DNA of 32,839 bases from Pseudomonadota bacterium (GTDB taxonomy: Bacteria; Pseudomonadota; Gammaproteobacteria; Steroidobacterales; GCA-2729495), in the NCBI GenBank assembly GCA_963205295.1, contig CAUJIY010000101.1, positions 1 to 32,839 on the forward strand. Reading direction: 5' to 3'. The position numbers were made by a program, and so were the translations under genes. Below the pieces are notes generated by a model. It worked only from the letters and a program-made list of their open reading frames with translations. It did no database searches and was not told the origin of the DNA. Of this stretch, positions 15,833 through 24,514 are shown piece by piece. Positions within the stretch are counted from its first letter, which is position 1. Each line of letters starts with the position of its first letter.

Positions 15833-17224
15833 TCACACCCGCAGCACCTGGCCGTAGCGCGCCTGCACCACGCGGGCCCGCGGCTCGCGCTGCAGTCGAG
15901 AAGCGAGTTCGGCCATCGCCGTCGCTTCGCCGTGCACCAATGCCACGGGTGGATGTCCGGCGATCGCCTGGTACCAGCCGACGAGCCCGGCCTGGTCGGC
16001 ATGGGCGGACAGGCCGCCGACGGTATGGATCGCGGCGTTGACGCGGATCGCCTCGCCCCACAGGCGGATGTAGCGGGCCCCGTCGACGAGCGCACGACCG
16101 GCGGTGCCTGCCGCCTGGAAGCCGACGATGATCAGGTGCGTCTCCGGCCGCCAGACGTTGTGCTTCAGATGGTGGCGGATGCGCCCGCCGTTGCACATGC
16201 CGCTGCCGGCGATGATGATCGCGCCGCTGCGGATCCGGTTGATCGCCATCGACTGCGGGCCGGTGCGGCTCAGGTGCAGGTTCGGCAGGCGGAACAGGCT
16301 GCCGCCGTGGCGCCCCGACCAGTCGCGTGCCGGCGCGTCGTGCTCCTGCGCATGGCGCGCGTAGATGGCGGTGGCCTCGATGGCCATCGGGCTGTCGAGA
16401 TAGATGCGCCAGCCGCCGAGGTGCCAGTCCTCGAAGTGCTGGGCAAACGTGTAGAGCAGCTCCTGCGTGCGGCCCACGGCGAATGCCGGGATGAGGATGT
16501 TGCCGCGGCGCGCCGCCGCGCTGCCGATGATTCCGCCGAGCTCGCGCCAGGTCTCGTCCCAGGGCCGGTGCAGCCGGTCGCCGTAGGTGCTCTCGAGCAC
16601 CACGAGGTCCGCCTGCGGCACCGGTGCGGGATCGCGCAGGATGGGCGCACCGAGATGGCCGACGTCGCCGCTGAAGACGATGCGCCGGGTGGCACCGTCC
16701 GCGGTGATGGCGAGCTCGGCGCTCGCCGAGCCGAGGATATGCCCGGCATCGCGCAGCGTGAGCTTTACGCCCGGCAGGAGCTCGTGCGCCACGTCGTAAT
16801 CGAGCGGGCGGAACAGCCGCTGCGTGCGCTCGGCATCGGCCACGGAGTACAGCGGCTCGACCGGCGCCAGGCCCTTGCGCTCGCGCTTGCGGTTCTCCCA
16901 CTGCGCATCCTTCGCCGCCAGCCACGCCGCATCCCTGAGCAGCACGGCACACAGCTCGGCCGTGGCACGGTGCGTGTAGACCGGGCCCTTGTAGCCGCGA
17001 CTCATCAGCAGCGGCAGGCGCCCCGAGTGATCGATGTGCGCGTGGGTGAGCACCACGGCATCGAGCGTCGCGGGCTCGAACGGGAACGGCTCGCGGTTGC
17101 GCCGCTCGTCGGCCGGACGACCCTGGACCAGGCCGCAGTCGACCAGGATGCGCCGGCCAGCCGCGCACACCAGGAAACAGGAACCGGTAACCTCGCCGGC
17201 CGCGCCGTAGAAGTGCACTTCCAT
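15833..17224 (-). CDS. MBL-fold/beta-CASP nuclease-like protein (YSH1/CPSF-73-type)
   Basis: This 463-aa metallo-beta-lactamase protein with a beta-CASP insert is a family of RNA-processing nucleases. Metal-site motifs are visible in order: THAHIDHSG (HxHxDH), RDAGHILGSASAEL, VFSGDVGHL and ESTYGDR. The beta-CASP region then gives IIIAGSGMCNGGRIRHHL, and the C-terminal HTVGGLSAHADQ and ALVHGE supply the remaining His ligands. No KH domain is present, unlike archaeal aCPSF. I use ATG 17224; an in-frame GTG lies at 17230. It is transcribed convergently with the aminopeptidase. Biological substrate unknown: RNA 5'-3' exonuclease or endonuclease activity is inferred from the family. Confidence 0.9.
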   Translation of the reverse strand: MEVHFYGAAGEVTGSCFLVCAAGRRILVDCGLVQGRPADERRNREPFPFEPATLDAVVLTHAHIDHSGRLPLLMSRGYKGPVYTHRATAELCAVLLRDAAWLAAKDAQWENRKRERKGLAPVEPLYSVADAERTQRLFRPLDYDVAHELLPGVKLTLRDAGHILGSASAELAITADGATRRIVFSGDVGHLGAPILRDPAPVPQADLVVLESTYGDRLHRPWDETWRELGGIIGSAAARRGNILIPAFAVGRTQELLYTFAQHFEDWHLGGWRIYLDSPMAIEATAIYARHAQEHDAPARDWSGRHGGSLFRLPNLHLSRTGPQSMAINRIRSGAIIIAGSGMCNGGRIRHHLKHNVWRPETHLIIVGFQAAGTAGRALVDGARYIRLWGEAIRVNAAIHTVGGLSAHADQAGLVGWYQAIAGHPPVALVHGEATAMAELASRLQREPRARVVQARYGQVLRV

Positions 17225-17248
17225 CGGCACGCAGTATAAGCCTGCCGC

Positions 17249-18010
17249 TCAGGCCTTCAGCCGGTACCCGGTACGGAACACCCACCAGACGACGGTGAGG
17301 CAGATCGCCATGAAGCCGAGCGTCATGCCGAGGCTCGCCGCCACGCTGACGTCGGCGGTGCCGAAGAAACTCCAGCGGAACCCGCTGATGAGGTAGACCA
17401 CCGGATTGAACAGCGTCACCTTCTGCCAGACGGGTGGCAGCATGTCGATCGAGTAGAAGGTTCCGCCGAGGAAGGTCAGTGGCGTGATGATCAGGATGGG
17501 CACCACCTGCAGCTTTTCCCAGCCGGTGGCCCAGACGCCGAGCAGAAAGCCGAACAGGGCGAACGTCATCGAGGTCAGCGCCAGAAACGCGAGCATCCAC
17601 AGCGGGTGGGCGATCTCGAAGGCGACGAACAGGCGCGCGGTGGCGAGCATGATCAGGCCGAGGATGACCGACTTCGTGGCCGCCGCCCCGACGTAGCCGA
17701 CCACGATCTCGAGCGGCGAGAGCGGTGCGGAGAGCACCTCGTAGATGGTGCCCGAATAGCGCGGCATGTAGATGCCGAAGGAGCCGTTGCCAACGCTCTC
17801 GGTGAGTACCGAGAGCATGATGAGCCCCGGCACGATGAAGGCGCCGTAGGGCACCCCGCCGATCTCGGTCATGCGCGAACCGATCGCCGCGCCGAAGACG
17901 ACGAAGTACAGCGAGGTCGAAATCACCGGCGAGAGCACGCTCTGCACCAGCGTGCGGCACCAGCGGGCCAGCTCGAAGAGATAGATGGCGCGCATGCCGT
18001 GGATGTTCAC
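17249..18010 (-). CDS. ABC-2 type transporter permease, YadH-like
   Basis: This 253-aa inner-membrane permease has about six transmembrane segments. Recognisable YadH/ABC-2 stretches are [57 protein letters not shown] (the family signature near TM5) and [19 protein letters not shown] 18010 overlaps the ATPase stop by four bases (GTGA); ATG 17995 is an internal alternative. With the ATPase it forms a half-size exporter. The substrate is unknown (drug, lipid or polysaccharide are family options). Confidence 0.9.
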   Translation of the reverse strand: MNIHGMRAIYLFELARWCRTLVQSVLSPVISTSLYFVVFGAAIGSRMTEIGGVPYGAFIVPGLIMLSVLTESVGNGSFGIYMPRYSGTIYEVLSAPLSPLEIVVGYVGAAATKSVILGLIMLATARLFVAFEIAHPLWMLAFLALTSMTFALFGFLLGVWATGWEKLQVVPILIITPLTFLGGTFYSIDMLPPVWQKVTLFNPVVYLISGFRWSFFGTADVSVAASLGMTLGFMAICLTVVWWVFRTGYRLKA

Positions 18011-18933
18011 CGGCTGCTCCCGACGAGGCTCACGAAGATCTGCTCGAGCGAGCTCTCGCTGGTCTGCAGGTCGCGGAAGTCGATCCCCTGGTCGCGGATC
18101 TGGCGCAGCAGGCTGGCGATACCGGTGGTCTCGGCCTGCGTGTCGAAGGTATAGACGAGCTGCAGGCCGTCGGCGGACAGCTCGAGCTGGCGGTCGGCGA
18201 GCCCCGGCGGGATGGCGGGGAGCGGGCTCTGCAGCTGCAGCGTCAGTTGCCGCCGTCCGAGCTTGCGCATCAGCGTCTGCTTGTCCTCGACCAGCACGAT
18301 ATCGCCGTGGTTGATGATGCCGACGCGGTCGGCCATCTCCTCGGCTTCTTCTATGTAGTGTGTGGTGAGGATGATGGTCACCCCGCTGGAACGCAGGCGG
18401 CGCACCATGGCCCACATCTCGCGGCGCAGCTCCACGTCGACCCCGGCGGTCGGCTCGTCGAGGAACAGGATGCGCGGCTCGTGGGCCAGCGCCTTGGCGA
18501 TCATCACCCGCCGCTTCATGCCGCCGGAAAGCGTGAGGATGCGGTCGTCGCGCTTGTCCCAGAGCGAGAGCTCGCGCAGCACGCGCTCGAGGTGGGCATC
18601 GTCGGGCGGCCGGCCGAACAGCCCGCGGCTGAAGCGCACCGTCAACCACACGCTCTCGAAGGCATCGCTGGTGATCTCCTGCGGCACCAGGCCGATCAGC
18701 GCGCGTGCGGCGCGATAGTCGCGGACGATATCGTGGCCCCCGGCGCAGACCTGCCCGGCGGTCGGCGTGACCAGCCCGCAGACGATGTTGATGAGGGTGG
18801 ACTTGCCGGCCCCGTTCGGACCGAGCAGCGCGAAGATCTCGCCGGCACGGATCTCGAGGCTGACGCCCTTCAGCGCCCGGAATCCCGAGGCGTAGGTCTT
18901 GACGAGATCTCTGACGCTGATGATCGGGTCCAC
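18007..18933 (-). CDS. ABC transporter ATP-binding protein, YadG-like
   Basis: This 308-aa ATPase has Walker [11 protein letters not shown]-loop VPQE, signature LSGGMKRR, Walker [14 protein letters not shown] and switch His in [11 protein letters not shown]-terminal DUF4162-like extension (about 230-308) is normal for the exporter class. GTG 18933 is chosen because AGGGGAG lies 6-12 nt upstream and the protein then starts [17 protein letters not shown]; the frame remains open upstream only because it crosses REP repeats. It forms an operon with the overlapping permease gene downstream. Confidence 0.92.
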   Translation of the reverse strand: MDPIISVRDLVKTYASGFRALKGVSLEIRAGEIFALLGPNGAGKSTLINIVCGLVTPTAGQVCAGGHDIVRDYRAARALIGLVPQEITSDAFESVWLTVRFSRGLFGRPPDDAHLERVLRELSLWDKRDDRILTLSGGMKRRVMIAKALAHEPRILFLDEPTAGVDVELRREMWAMVRRLRSSGVTIILTTHYIEEAEEMADRVGIINHGDIVLVEDKQTLMRKLGRRQLTLQLQSPLPAIPPGLADRQLELSADGLQLVYTFDTQAETTGIASLLRQIRDQGIDFRDLQTSESSLEQIFVSLVGSSR

Positions 18934-19039
18934 GCGGCTCCCCTGGCGCTGCGCTGCGGCCGACGTGCGGACGACGCGCCGGCGGCGGCGCGAGTATATG
19001 AGGTGGCGGGCCGCGGCTGAAGCAGGGAGAGTCGCGGCC

Positions 19040-19326
19040 GTGGGAGGGGCGCAAGCCCCGACGGTGGAGAGTCGCGACTCGCGTCGCTCCCACAGGGTGG
19101 CAGGTGGCGCTGTGGGACGGGCGCAAGCCCCGACGGTGGAGGGTCGCGACTCGCGTCGCTCCCACAGCTCCAGAGAGACAGTCTGGCGCTGTGAGACCTG
19201 CCGGCACGCGAGTACCACTGTGGGAGCGACGCAAGTCGCGACTATTCCCCGGCCCCCATACCGCCAGAACACAGCTCCGGAACAACCCGCCCCGACTGTG
19301 AAGAGTCGCGGCTTGCGCCCCCACAG
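19040..19326. repeat. Second REP/BIME-like cluster
   Basis: Two BIME-like units (19040-19095 and 19110-19167) have the same architecture as the array at 1-474: GTGGGAsGGGCGCAAGCCCCGAC, then GTCGCGACTCGCGTCGCTCC plus CACAG. A single REP (19218-19243, CTGTGGGAGCGACGCAAGTC..) and an inverted diverged copy (19296-19326) follow. The cluster fills most of the 415-bp gap (18934-19348) between the ABC ATPase start and the membrane-protein stop. Nothing else was recognised there apart from the ATPase leader. Confidence 0.85.
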
Positions 19327-19348
19327 ACATTCTGGAGCTGTGACCCCC

Positions 19349-20011
19349 TCACCCCGGCTTGAGCACGCTCAGGGTGACGATCCCGGCAATCAGCACCCAC
19401 AGCCCCACGAGGATCGCCGTGGCCGCCACGTAGATCCGACGGATCTCGCTCTCCAGCGCAGCGACCGGGCCCTCGTGCGCGATCACGCGCCAGGTGGCGT
19501 AGAACCGCAGCAGCTGCCCGCGGATGCCCAGCCCGCAGGCGATCACGCCGGCGAACAGGACCAGCTTGAGTCCGAGCCAGCGTGGCGTCGGCAGCACACC
19601 GGTGAGCAGGCTGGCAGCGAGCGCGAGCAGACCGATGATGGCGACGTAGCGCACGCCGCGGTCGAGCGCGGCGAGGCGCATCCCGGCCGCCGTGCGACGC
19701 AGCCGGTGCGTCGCCTCGGCGAGGACGAGCCAGACCAGCGCCACGACGACGGCTGTCACCGCGAGCGGCTCCCCGCCGGGCAGGTAGCCGAGCAGGGCAG
19801 CCAGTGCCAGACCGAGCCCGGCCTGCAGGATCAGTGCGTAGCGAACGTGCTGGTCGACGTCGAGCACGTGGTCCATGAGCCGGTCGCGCTCGGCAAAGGG
19901 CATCGCAGCGGCCCAGGACACGTAACGGTAAGTGCTGTTGATCACCAGCTCGGCACCGAGCCAGTAGCCGAGCACGGCGATGTGCGCTACCAGCAGGGCA
20001 TGCAGCATCAT
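19349..20011 (-). CDS. Integral membrane protein of unknown function
   Basis: This 220-aa protein has about five or six hydrophobic helices ([107 protein letters not shown]). No catalytic motif is recognised. A His in the first helix and others in loops make a CopD-like or heme-binding membrane fold conceivable, but this is a guess. The start ATG 20011 overlaps the FAD-oxidase TGA (ATGA), so the two proteins are translationally coupled and may work together. Confidence 0.7.
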   Translation of the reverse strand: MMLHALLVAHIAVLGYWLGAELVINSTYRYVSWAAAMPFAERDRLMDHVLDVDQHVRYALILQAGLGLALAALLGYLPGGEPLAVTAVVVALVWLVLAEATHRLRRTAAGMRLAALDRGVRYVAIIGLLALAASLLTGVLPTPRWLGLKLVLFAGVIACGLGIRGQLLRFYATWRVIAHEGPVAALESEIRRIYVAATAILVGLWVLIAGIVTLSVLKPG

Positions 20012-21597
20012 GCGCGCGCACGGGGCGCCAGCACGCCCGGATTCATGAGCCCCTGCGGGTCGAGCGCCGCCTTCAGGGCGTCGAGCAGCGCGCGCGTCTC
20101 CGGCGCAAGGTTGTCGTAGTACCGGTAGGTCCGGCCGAGCTGGTTGGACGGCGCGCCGAGTTCGTCGAAGAGATCGAGCGTGCGCTGGCGGAGTTCGGCC
20201 ACCAGCGCCGCCCCGTCCGGATTCGGTGCCGGCTCGGTGAGTCGCGCGAGGTGGGCCGGATCGGCCACGGCCCGGTGCAGCGGCAGCCAGCGGTCGGGCC
20301 AGTGGAATACCGGCTCGAAGCTGAACACGCAGGTGTCCACGGCGGTGAACAGCGTCGAGACCGTGACGCCATGTGCCGCGAGGCGTGCGCGATACGGCTC
20401 GATCAGCGCATCGAAACGGGCGATGATGAGTGGCGCCTCGCCGTGCGGCACCTTGGCATTGACCGCAGCCCAGCGCTCGCCCCGCGGGCCAAGGACGCCG
20501 TTCAGGTTGTCGAACGGTGCGGCGTGCACGCCGAGCGGGATCGAGTTCGGCAGCGGCTGCCCGCCATGGCGCGCCACCAGCGCCTTGCAGTGCGCCAGAT
20601 CGGCCGCGACGGCGGCCGCGCTGCGCCCGGCGCAGGTGACATGCAGCGAATAGGCACCGGCCGGCACCAGGCGCTTGCCGGCGGCAACCACGCGCGCGCC
20701 GGCTCGCAGCCCGGCGAGCAGGCTGCCCTGGCCAGTGACGATGCCGCCGAGCCGGCGCAGATCGCTGGCGAGGTTGCCGCCCTCCAGACCGCGCGCCGTG
20801 GTCGGCGGATCGAAGACGTAGGCTTCCTCGGCGGCACCGCTGCGCCCGACCGCGGACAGCGCTGCAGCTGCCGACATCGCATCGGCCAGCGCAAACGAGC
20901 CATGGTCGGTGTGCGCCGGCCGCTCGATCAGGCGGAACGTCGCCTCGGTCTTGATGCCGAGCGCGCCGCTGTCGTGGAGGAACAGACCGGTGAGGTCGGG
21001 CCCGTGGGTCCGGTAGAACGGCTTGCCATGACGCAGTGCCGCCTGCCCTGTACGCAGCACCCGGCCGTCCGCACAGACCACCTCGAGACCGAGGACGTTG
21101 TCCGCGGCCGTGCCGTAGCGTGCGGAACCGAAGAACACGGCGCCGTTGGACAGCCCCCCGCCGACGGTGGCGACCCGGCCCGAGAACGTGCCGTAGAACG
21201 GCAATCGCAGGCCTTGCGGCGCGAGCACCGCCTCTATCGCCTCCCAGGTCGTTCCGGCGCGCACGGTCAATGTCATGCCGGCGGCATCGAGCGTCACGAC
21301 GCCGGCCAGATCACGTGTATCGACCACCACCGCTTCGGTGGTGTCGGGCACGTAACCGCCGGTGTACGACAGGCCACCGCCGCGCGGGACCACGGCATGG
21401 CCGGCCGCCGTCACACAGCGCACCGCCGCCGCCAGCGTGGTGGTATCGGCCGGCCGGATGGCGAGGGCGCAGAGCGCTCCTTCGACGTAGAGGTCGGTGC
21501 CCAGCAACGCCCGCTCGGCGGGATCGACGATCACGCGTTCGCGACCCAGGTGACCGGCGAGGGCGGCAGCGAGGTCGGTATCTGCGGCTGGATTCAT
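20008..21597 (-). CDS. FAD-linked oxidase (GlcD/D-lactate dehydrogenase-like)
   Basis: This 529-aa VAO/PCMH-type flavoprotein starts at ATG 21597 (MNPAADTDLAAALAG..) with GGGAG about 10 nt upstream; a GTG at 21621 is an alternative. The FAD-binding PCMH domain shows RPADTTTLAAAVRCVTAAGH, VVPRGGGLSYTGGYVPD, TVGGGLSNGAVFFGSARYGT and SGALGIKTEATFRL. The C-terminal substrate domain ends DALKAALDPQGLMNPGVL, the usual closing motif of D-2-hydroxyacid dehydrogenases. No iron-sulfur cysteines are present. The oxidised substrate is not predictable (a hydroxy acid is likely). It is operonic with the downstream membrane protein, which might pass electrons to quinones. Confidence 0.85.
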   Translation of the reverse strand: MNPAADTDLAAALAGHLGRERVIVDPAERALLGTDLYVEGALCALAIRPADTTTLAAAVRCVTAAGHAVVPRGGGLSYTGGYVPDTTEAVVVDTRDLAGVVTLDAAGMTLTVRAGTTWEAIEAVLAPQGLRLPFYGTFSGRVATVGGGLSNGAVFFGSARYGTAADNVLGLEVVCADGRVLRTGQAALRHGKPFYRTHGPDLTGLFLHDSGALGIKTEATFRLIERPAHTDHGSFALADAMSAAAALSAVGRSGAAEEAYVFDPPTTARGLEGGNLASDLRRLGGIVTGQGSLLAGLRAGARVVAAGKRLVPAGAYSLHVTCAGRSAAAVAADLAHCKALVARHGGQPLPNSIPLGVHAAPFDNLNGVLGPRGERWAAVNAKVPHGEAPLIIARFDALIEPYRARLAAHGVTVSTLFTAVDTCVFSFEPVFHWPDRWLPLHRAVADPAHLARLTEPAPNPDGAALVAELRQRTLDLFDELGAPSNQLGRTYRYYDNLAPETRALLDALKAALDPQGLMNPGVLAPRARA

Positions 21598-21717
21598 CGT
21601 CGCGGGGCTCCCGGCCAGCACTCGCCCGATGACCCGGAGGCCATGTGCCCGGCACGGAGCCTAGGCTACCATGAGGTCCTTACCGGGCCACGCCAGCCCG
21701 CCGCAGCTGCCACCGCC

Positions 21718-21897
21718 ATGGAAGCCGTCTACTTCACCCTCGTTGCGATCATCCTGTACCTCGCCGCCGACCGCATCGTGCGGACCATCGAGTCCCGGCT
21801 CGGCCGTACGCTCGCGTATCGCTCGGTGCTGTTCTTCGCCCTGCTGCTCGGCATGGCGCTGGTCAGCTTCGCTGTGATCCGCCAGCTGGCCCCGTGA
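21718..21897 (+). CDS. Small two-helix membrane protein, unknown
   Basis: This 59-aa reading frame, MEAVYFTLVAIILYLAADRI.., has two hydrophobic segments (residues 4-20 and 36-56) joined by a basic loop (RTIESRLGRTLAYR). No strong ribosome binding site precedes ATG 21718, and no family is recognised. It lies between the divergent FAD-oxidase gene and the heme-copper operon and shares the latter's direction. The amphipathic, clearly membrane-like composition favours a real gene. Confidence 0.5.
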   Translation: MEAVYFTLVAIILYLAADRIVRTIESRLGRTLAYRSVLFFALLLGMALVSFAVIRQLAP

Positions 21898-21975
21898 CCA
21901 TGTGCCTCGCAGTCCTCACTAGGTACAAATGCGTATAGGTTGACAATTTGGTCCGTGCACACGGCATTTCTGCGG

Positions 21976-22004
21976 TTGCCGCAGCCGGCGGGCGGCCCTA
22001 ACAT
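21976..22004 (+). promoter_or_regulatory. Candidate promoter of the heme-copper oxidoreductase operon
   Basis: TTGCCG (21976-21981) and TAACAT (21999-22004) are 17 bp apart, four of six matches each, placing the start near 22011, just ahead of the GGAGGCGGGAG ribosome binding region. A TTGACA word at 21940-21945 lacks a matching -10 and is not a complete FNR/DNR box. Oxygen or NO control is therefore not demonstrated. Confidence 0.35.
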
Positions 22005-22034
22005 ACGCGCGTTTCTGGAGGCGGGAGATTCACG

Positions 22035-22223
22035 ATGTCCGAAGGCGGTACTCCAGGCACCCGGCAGACGTCCGGGGGGCCCGAGAAAGAGCGCATCCCA
22101 TTCTGGCAGCGGGTCTGCGACAACCATTTCCTGCTGCTGTTCATCGGCGTGACCATGCCTACGGTCCTGTACATCCTCTGGGGTGTCATGGAACTCGTCG
22201 GCATCCCCGTCGCGCCCCAGTAA
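22035..22223 (+). CDS. Small single-TM subunit of the heme-copper oxidoreductase (subunit IIa-like)
   Basis: This 62-aa protein has a hydrophilic N-terminus (MSEGGTPGTRQTSGGPEKER) and one membrane helix (FLLLFIGVTMPTVLYILWGVM). A GGGAG ribosome binding site lies 8 nt upstream of ATG 22035. Position (first gene before subunits II and I) and form parallel the small subunit IIa of Thermus ba3 oxidase, which supplements the single-TM subunit II. Assignment rests on size, topology and context rather than sequence identity. Confidence 0.72.
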   Translation: MSEGGTPGTRQTSGGPEKERIPFWQRVCDNHFLLLFIGVTMPTVLYILWGVMELVGIPVAPQ

Positions 22224-22256
22224 CCGCAGCCCCGTTTTTCCCAAGGGAGAGTTTCC

Positions 22257-22796
22257 ATGGCAGTCACGCCTCCGGCCAACCGCCTGTGGTGGAACGAGCC
22301 GATCCACATCGTAGAACTCGGCTGGATCGTCATCGCCTTCATCTGGGGCCTCGTGATGTTCTTCACGATGGTGTACTGGCACTCCATCGGCGAGCAGAAC
22401 CTCGCCAATGAGACCTACAAGGTCGTGCCGCAGAGCTTTGCGGCCAAGGCCGAGGCGATGACCGAAAAATACACGGTGCGCGATGAGGTCGGCATACCGG
22501 TGGTGCGCCCTCCGCCGGGCAGCGATGTCTACCTCATCGCCCGCATCTGGTCGTGGTGGCCGATCCTGGAGCTGGAGAAGGACCAGAGCTACCGCCTGCA
22601 CCTGAGCGCGATGGAGTACTCGCACGGCTTCTCCCTGCAGCCGGTGAACATCAACATCCAGATCCAGCCCGGCTACGAGCACGTCCTCACGATCACGCCG
22701 AACCAGTCGGGCAAGTTCGGCATCGTCTGCAACGAGTTCTGCGGTTTCGGCCATCACACGATGGTGAGCCCGCTGTACGTCGTCGACCGTAGTTGA
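22257..22796 (+). CDS. Heme-copper oxidoreductase subunit II with CuA site (B-family)
   Basis: This 179-aa protein has one N-terminal membrane helix (VELGWIVIAFIWGLVMFFTM) and a periplasmic cupredoxin domain. All CuA ligands are present: H123 in EYSHGFSLQP, and C158, E160, C162, H166 and M169 in CNEFCGFGHHTM. The single helix and short length are typical of ba3-type (B-family) subunit II. GGGAGAG precedes ATG 22257. It receives electrons, normally from a periplasmic cytochrome c or cupredoxin, and passes them to heme b of subunit I. No cytochrome c gene is in the operon, so the donor is open. Confidence 0.93.
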   Translation: MAVTPPANRLWWNEPIHIVELGWIVIAFIWGLVMFFTMVYWHSIGEQNLANETYKVVPQSFAAKAEAMTEKYTVRDEVGIPVVRPPPGSDVYLIARIWSWWPILELEKDQSYRLHLSAMEYSHGFSLQPVNINIQIQPGYEHVLTITPNQSGKFGIVCNEFCGFGHHTMVSPLYVVDRS

Positions 22797-22810
22797 GAAG
22801 GGATCCAGCC

Positions 22811-24511
22811 ATGGCCGCAACGACCCAGTTCCGCACCTGCCCGACCACCGGTCTGAAGATCGACCTGGCCGCGCAGTCCCTCATCAAGGCCAACGCCGTG
22901 GCCGCCGTCGTCTTCCTGGCGATCGGTGGACTGTTCGGTCTGAGCATCGCACTGACCCGCTGGCCGGAGATCCACCTGCTGCCGGTCGACTGGTTCTACA
23001 TGGCGCTGACCGCCCATGGCCTCGATGTGCTGCTGTGCTGGATCATCTTCTTCGAGGTGGCGGTGCTGTACTTCGCCTCGGCGGTGCTGCTCAACTGCAG
23101 GCTCGCCGCACCACGGACAGCCTGGGTGGCGTTCGTGCTGATGGTGGTCGGCGCTGCGCTGACCAACGTCACGGTGCTGCAGGGCGAGTCCTCGGTGATG
23201 TTCACCTCGTACACGCCACTCCGGGCCGCACCGAACTTCTACCTCGGGCTCATCATCTTCGCCGTCGGTGCGCTGGTCGCCTGCGGCAACTTCTTCGGCA
23301 CCCTGGTGATCGCCAAGGAAGAACGCACCTACGAGGGTTCCGTCCCGCTGGTGACCTTCGGCGCGCTGACCGCGGCGATCATCGCCGTATTCACGCTCGC
23401 CTCCGGTGCCGTGATCCTGATACCGACCTGGCTATGGTCGCTCGGCTACATCAACCACATCGATCCGGTCATGTACAAGCTCGTGTGGTGGGCGATGGGC
23501 CACTCCTCGCAGCAGATCAACGTCTCCGCGCACGTCGCGGTCTGGTATGCAGTCGCCGCCATCCTGCTCGGCGCCAAGCCGCTGTCGGAGAAAGCAAGCC
23601 GCCTCGCGTTCCTGCTGTACATCTTCTTCCTGCAGCTCGCCAGCGCTCACCACCTGCTGGTGGAGCCGGGCATCAGTTCCGAATGGAAGATCTTCAACAC
23701 CAGCTACGCGATGTACCTCGCCGTGCTCGGCAGCATGATCCACGCGCTGACCGTGCCCGGCACCATCGAAGCCGCACAACGCAAGCTCGGCTTCAACAAG
23801 GGCATGTTCGAGTGGCTGCGCAAGGCCCCCTGGGGCAACCCGGCGTTTTCGGGCGTGTTCCTCTCGCTGGTGATGTTCGGCTTCCTCGGCGGTATTTCTG
23901 GCGTGGTGCTCGGCACCGAGCAGATCAACCTGATCATGCACAACACGCTGTACGTACCCGGCCACTTCCACGCCACGGTGGTCACGGGCACCACGCTCAC
24001 GTTCATGGCCGTGACCTACCTGATCCTGCCGCTCATCCTGCAGCGCGACGTCATGTTCCCGCGCATGGCGCAGTGGCAGCCGTACGTGTTCGGGCTCGGC
24101 GCTGCCGGCATCTCGCTCTTCATGATGGGTGCCGGCACGCTCGGCGTGCCGCGGCGCCACTGGGACGTGACTTTCGCCGACTCGCCGTTCGGGTTCGAGT
24201 TCCCCTCGGCCGCGTTCATGATGCTGGCTCTGAACGGCCTCAGCGCGATCCTCGCCGCCACCGGCGGCCTGATGTACGTGGTCAACGTCGTCGCCTCCGT
24301 GTTCTTCGGCAAGAAGACGGCCGACAAGCCGATGAAGGTGGCGGTGCCGGTTTCCACGTCGGGTCAGCCCGCGGCGGTCGGCGCATACGGCAGCGCCGGC
24401 TCCCTGAATATTCCCGGCACGATCACCCTGGTGACCATCTTTTTCGTGTCGTTCGTCCTCTATTACTACGTGAACTGGAAGTACCTCGCCGAAGTCTGGC
24501 CGCTGAGGTAG
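22811..24511 (+). CDS. B-family heme-copper oxidoreductase subunit I lacking the cross-linked Tyr (possible NO reductase)
   Basis: This 566-aa polytopic protein aligns along its length with Thermus ba3 subunit I (for example SRLAFLLYIFF..ASAHHLL and LRKAPWGNPAFSG). Metal ligands are complete: H69 and H387 for the low-spin heme, H385 for the high-spin heme, H231, H280 and H281 for CuB. The helix VI motif normally reads GHPxxY, with the Tyr covalently linked to a CuB His. Here it reads GHSSQQ, so residue 235 is Gln (codon 23513-23515), and no shifted Tyr replaces it. Loss of this Tyr is a hallmark of NO-reducing rather than O2-reducing members; a B-family-derived NO reductase group has been proposed, and this may belong to it. 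ATG 22811 follows AAGGGA. Confidence 0.9.
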   Translation: MAATTQFRTCPTTGLKIDLAAQSLIKANAVAAVVFLAIGGLFGLSIALTRWPEIHLLPVDWFYMALTAHGLDVLLCWIIFFEVAVLYFASAVLLNCRLAAPRTAWVAFVLMVVGAALTNVTVLQGESSVMFTSYTPLRAAPNFYLGLIIFAVGALVACGNFFGTLVIAKEERTYEGSVPLVTFGALTAAIIAVFTLASGAVILIPTWLWSLGYINHIDPVMYKLVWWAMGHSSQQINVSAHVAVWYAVAAILLGAKPLSEKASRLAFLLYIFFLQLASAHHLLVEPGISSEWKIFNTSYAMYLAVLGSMIHALTVPGTIEAAQRKLGFNKGMFEWLRKAPWGNPAFSGVFLSLVMFGFLGGISGVVLGTEQINLIMHNTLYVPGHFHATVVTGTTLTFMAVTYLILPLILQRDVMFPRMAQWQPYVFGLGAAGISLFMMGAGTLGVPRRHWDVTFADSPFGFEFPSAAFMMLALNGLSAILAATGGLMYVVNVVASVFFGKKTADKPMKVAVPVSTSGQPAAVGAYGSAGSLNIPGTITLVTIFFVSFVLYYYVNWKYLAEVWPLR

Positions 24512-24514
24512 GGC

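Noticed and set aside
15692-17239. Plus-strand open frame of about 515 codons
   Set aside because: It is antisense to the beta-CASP protein, which has all metal ligands and a sensible length; the plus frame product is low-complexity.
21940-21954. FNR/DNR box upstream of the heme-copper operon
   Set aside because: Only the TTGAC half is present; the second half does not match GTCAA or ATCAA.
22811-24511. Canonical NorB (cNOR/qNOR)
   Set aside because: The sequence aligns with B-family ba3 subunit I and has a CuA subunit II partner. It lacks the NorB helix motif with Glu after the CuB His.
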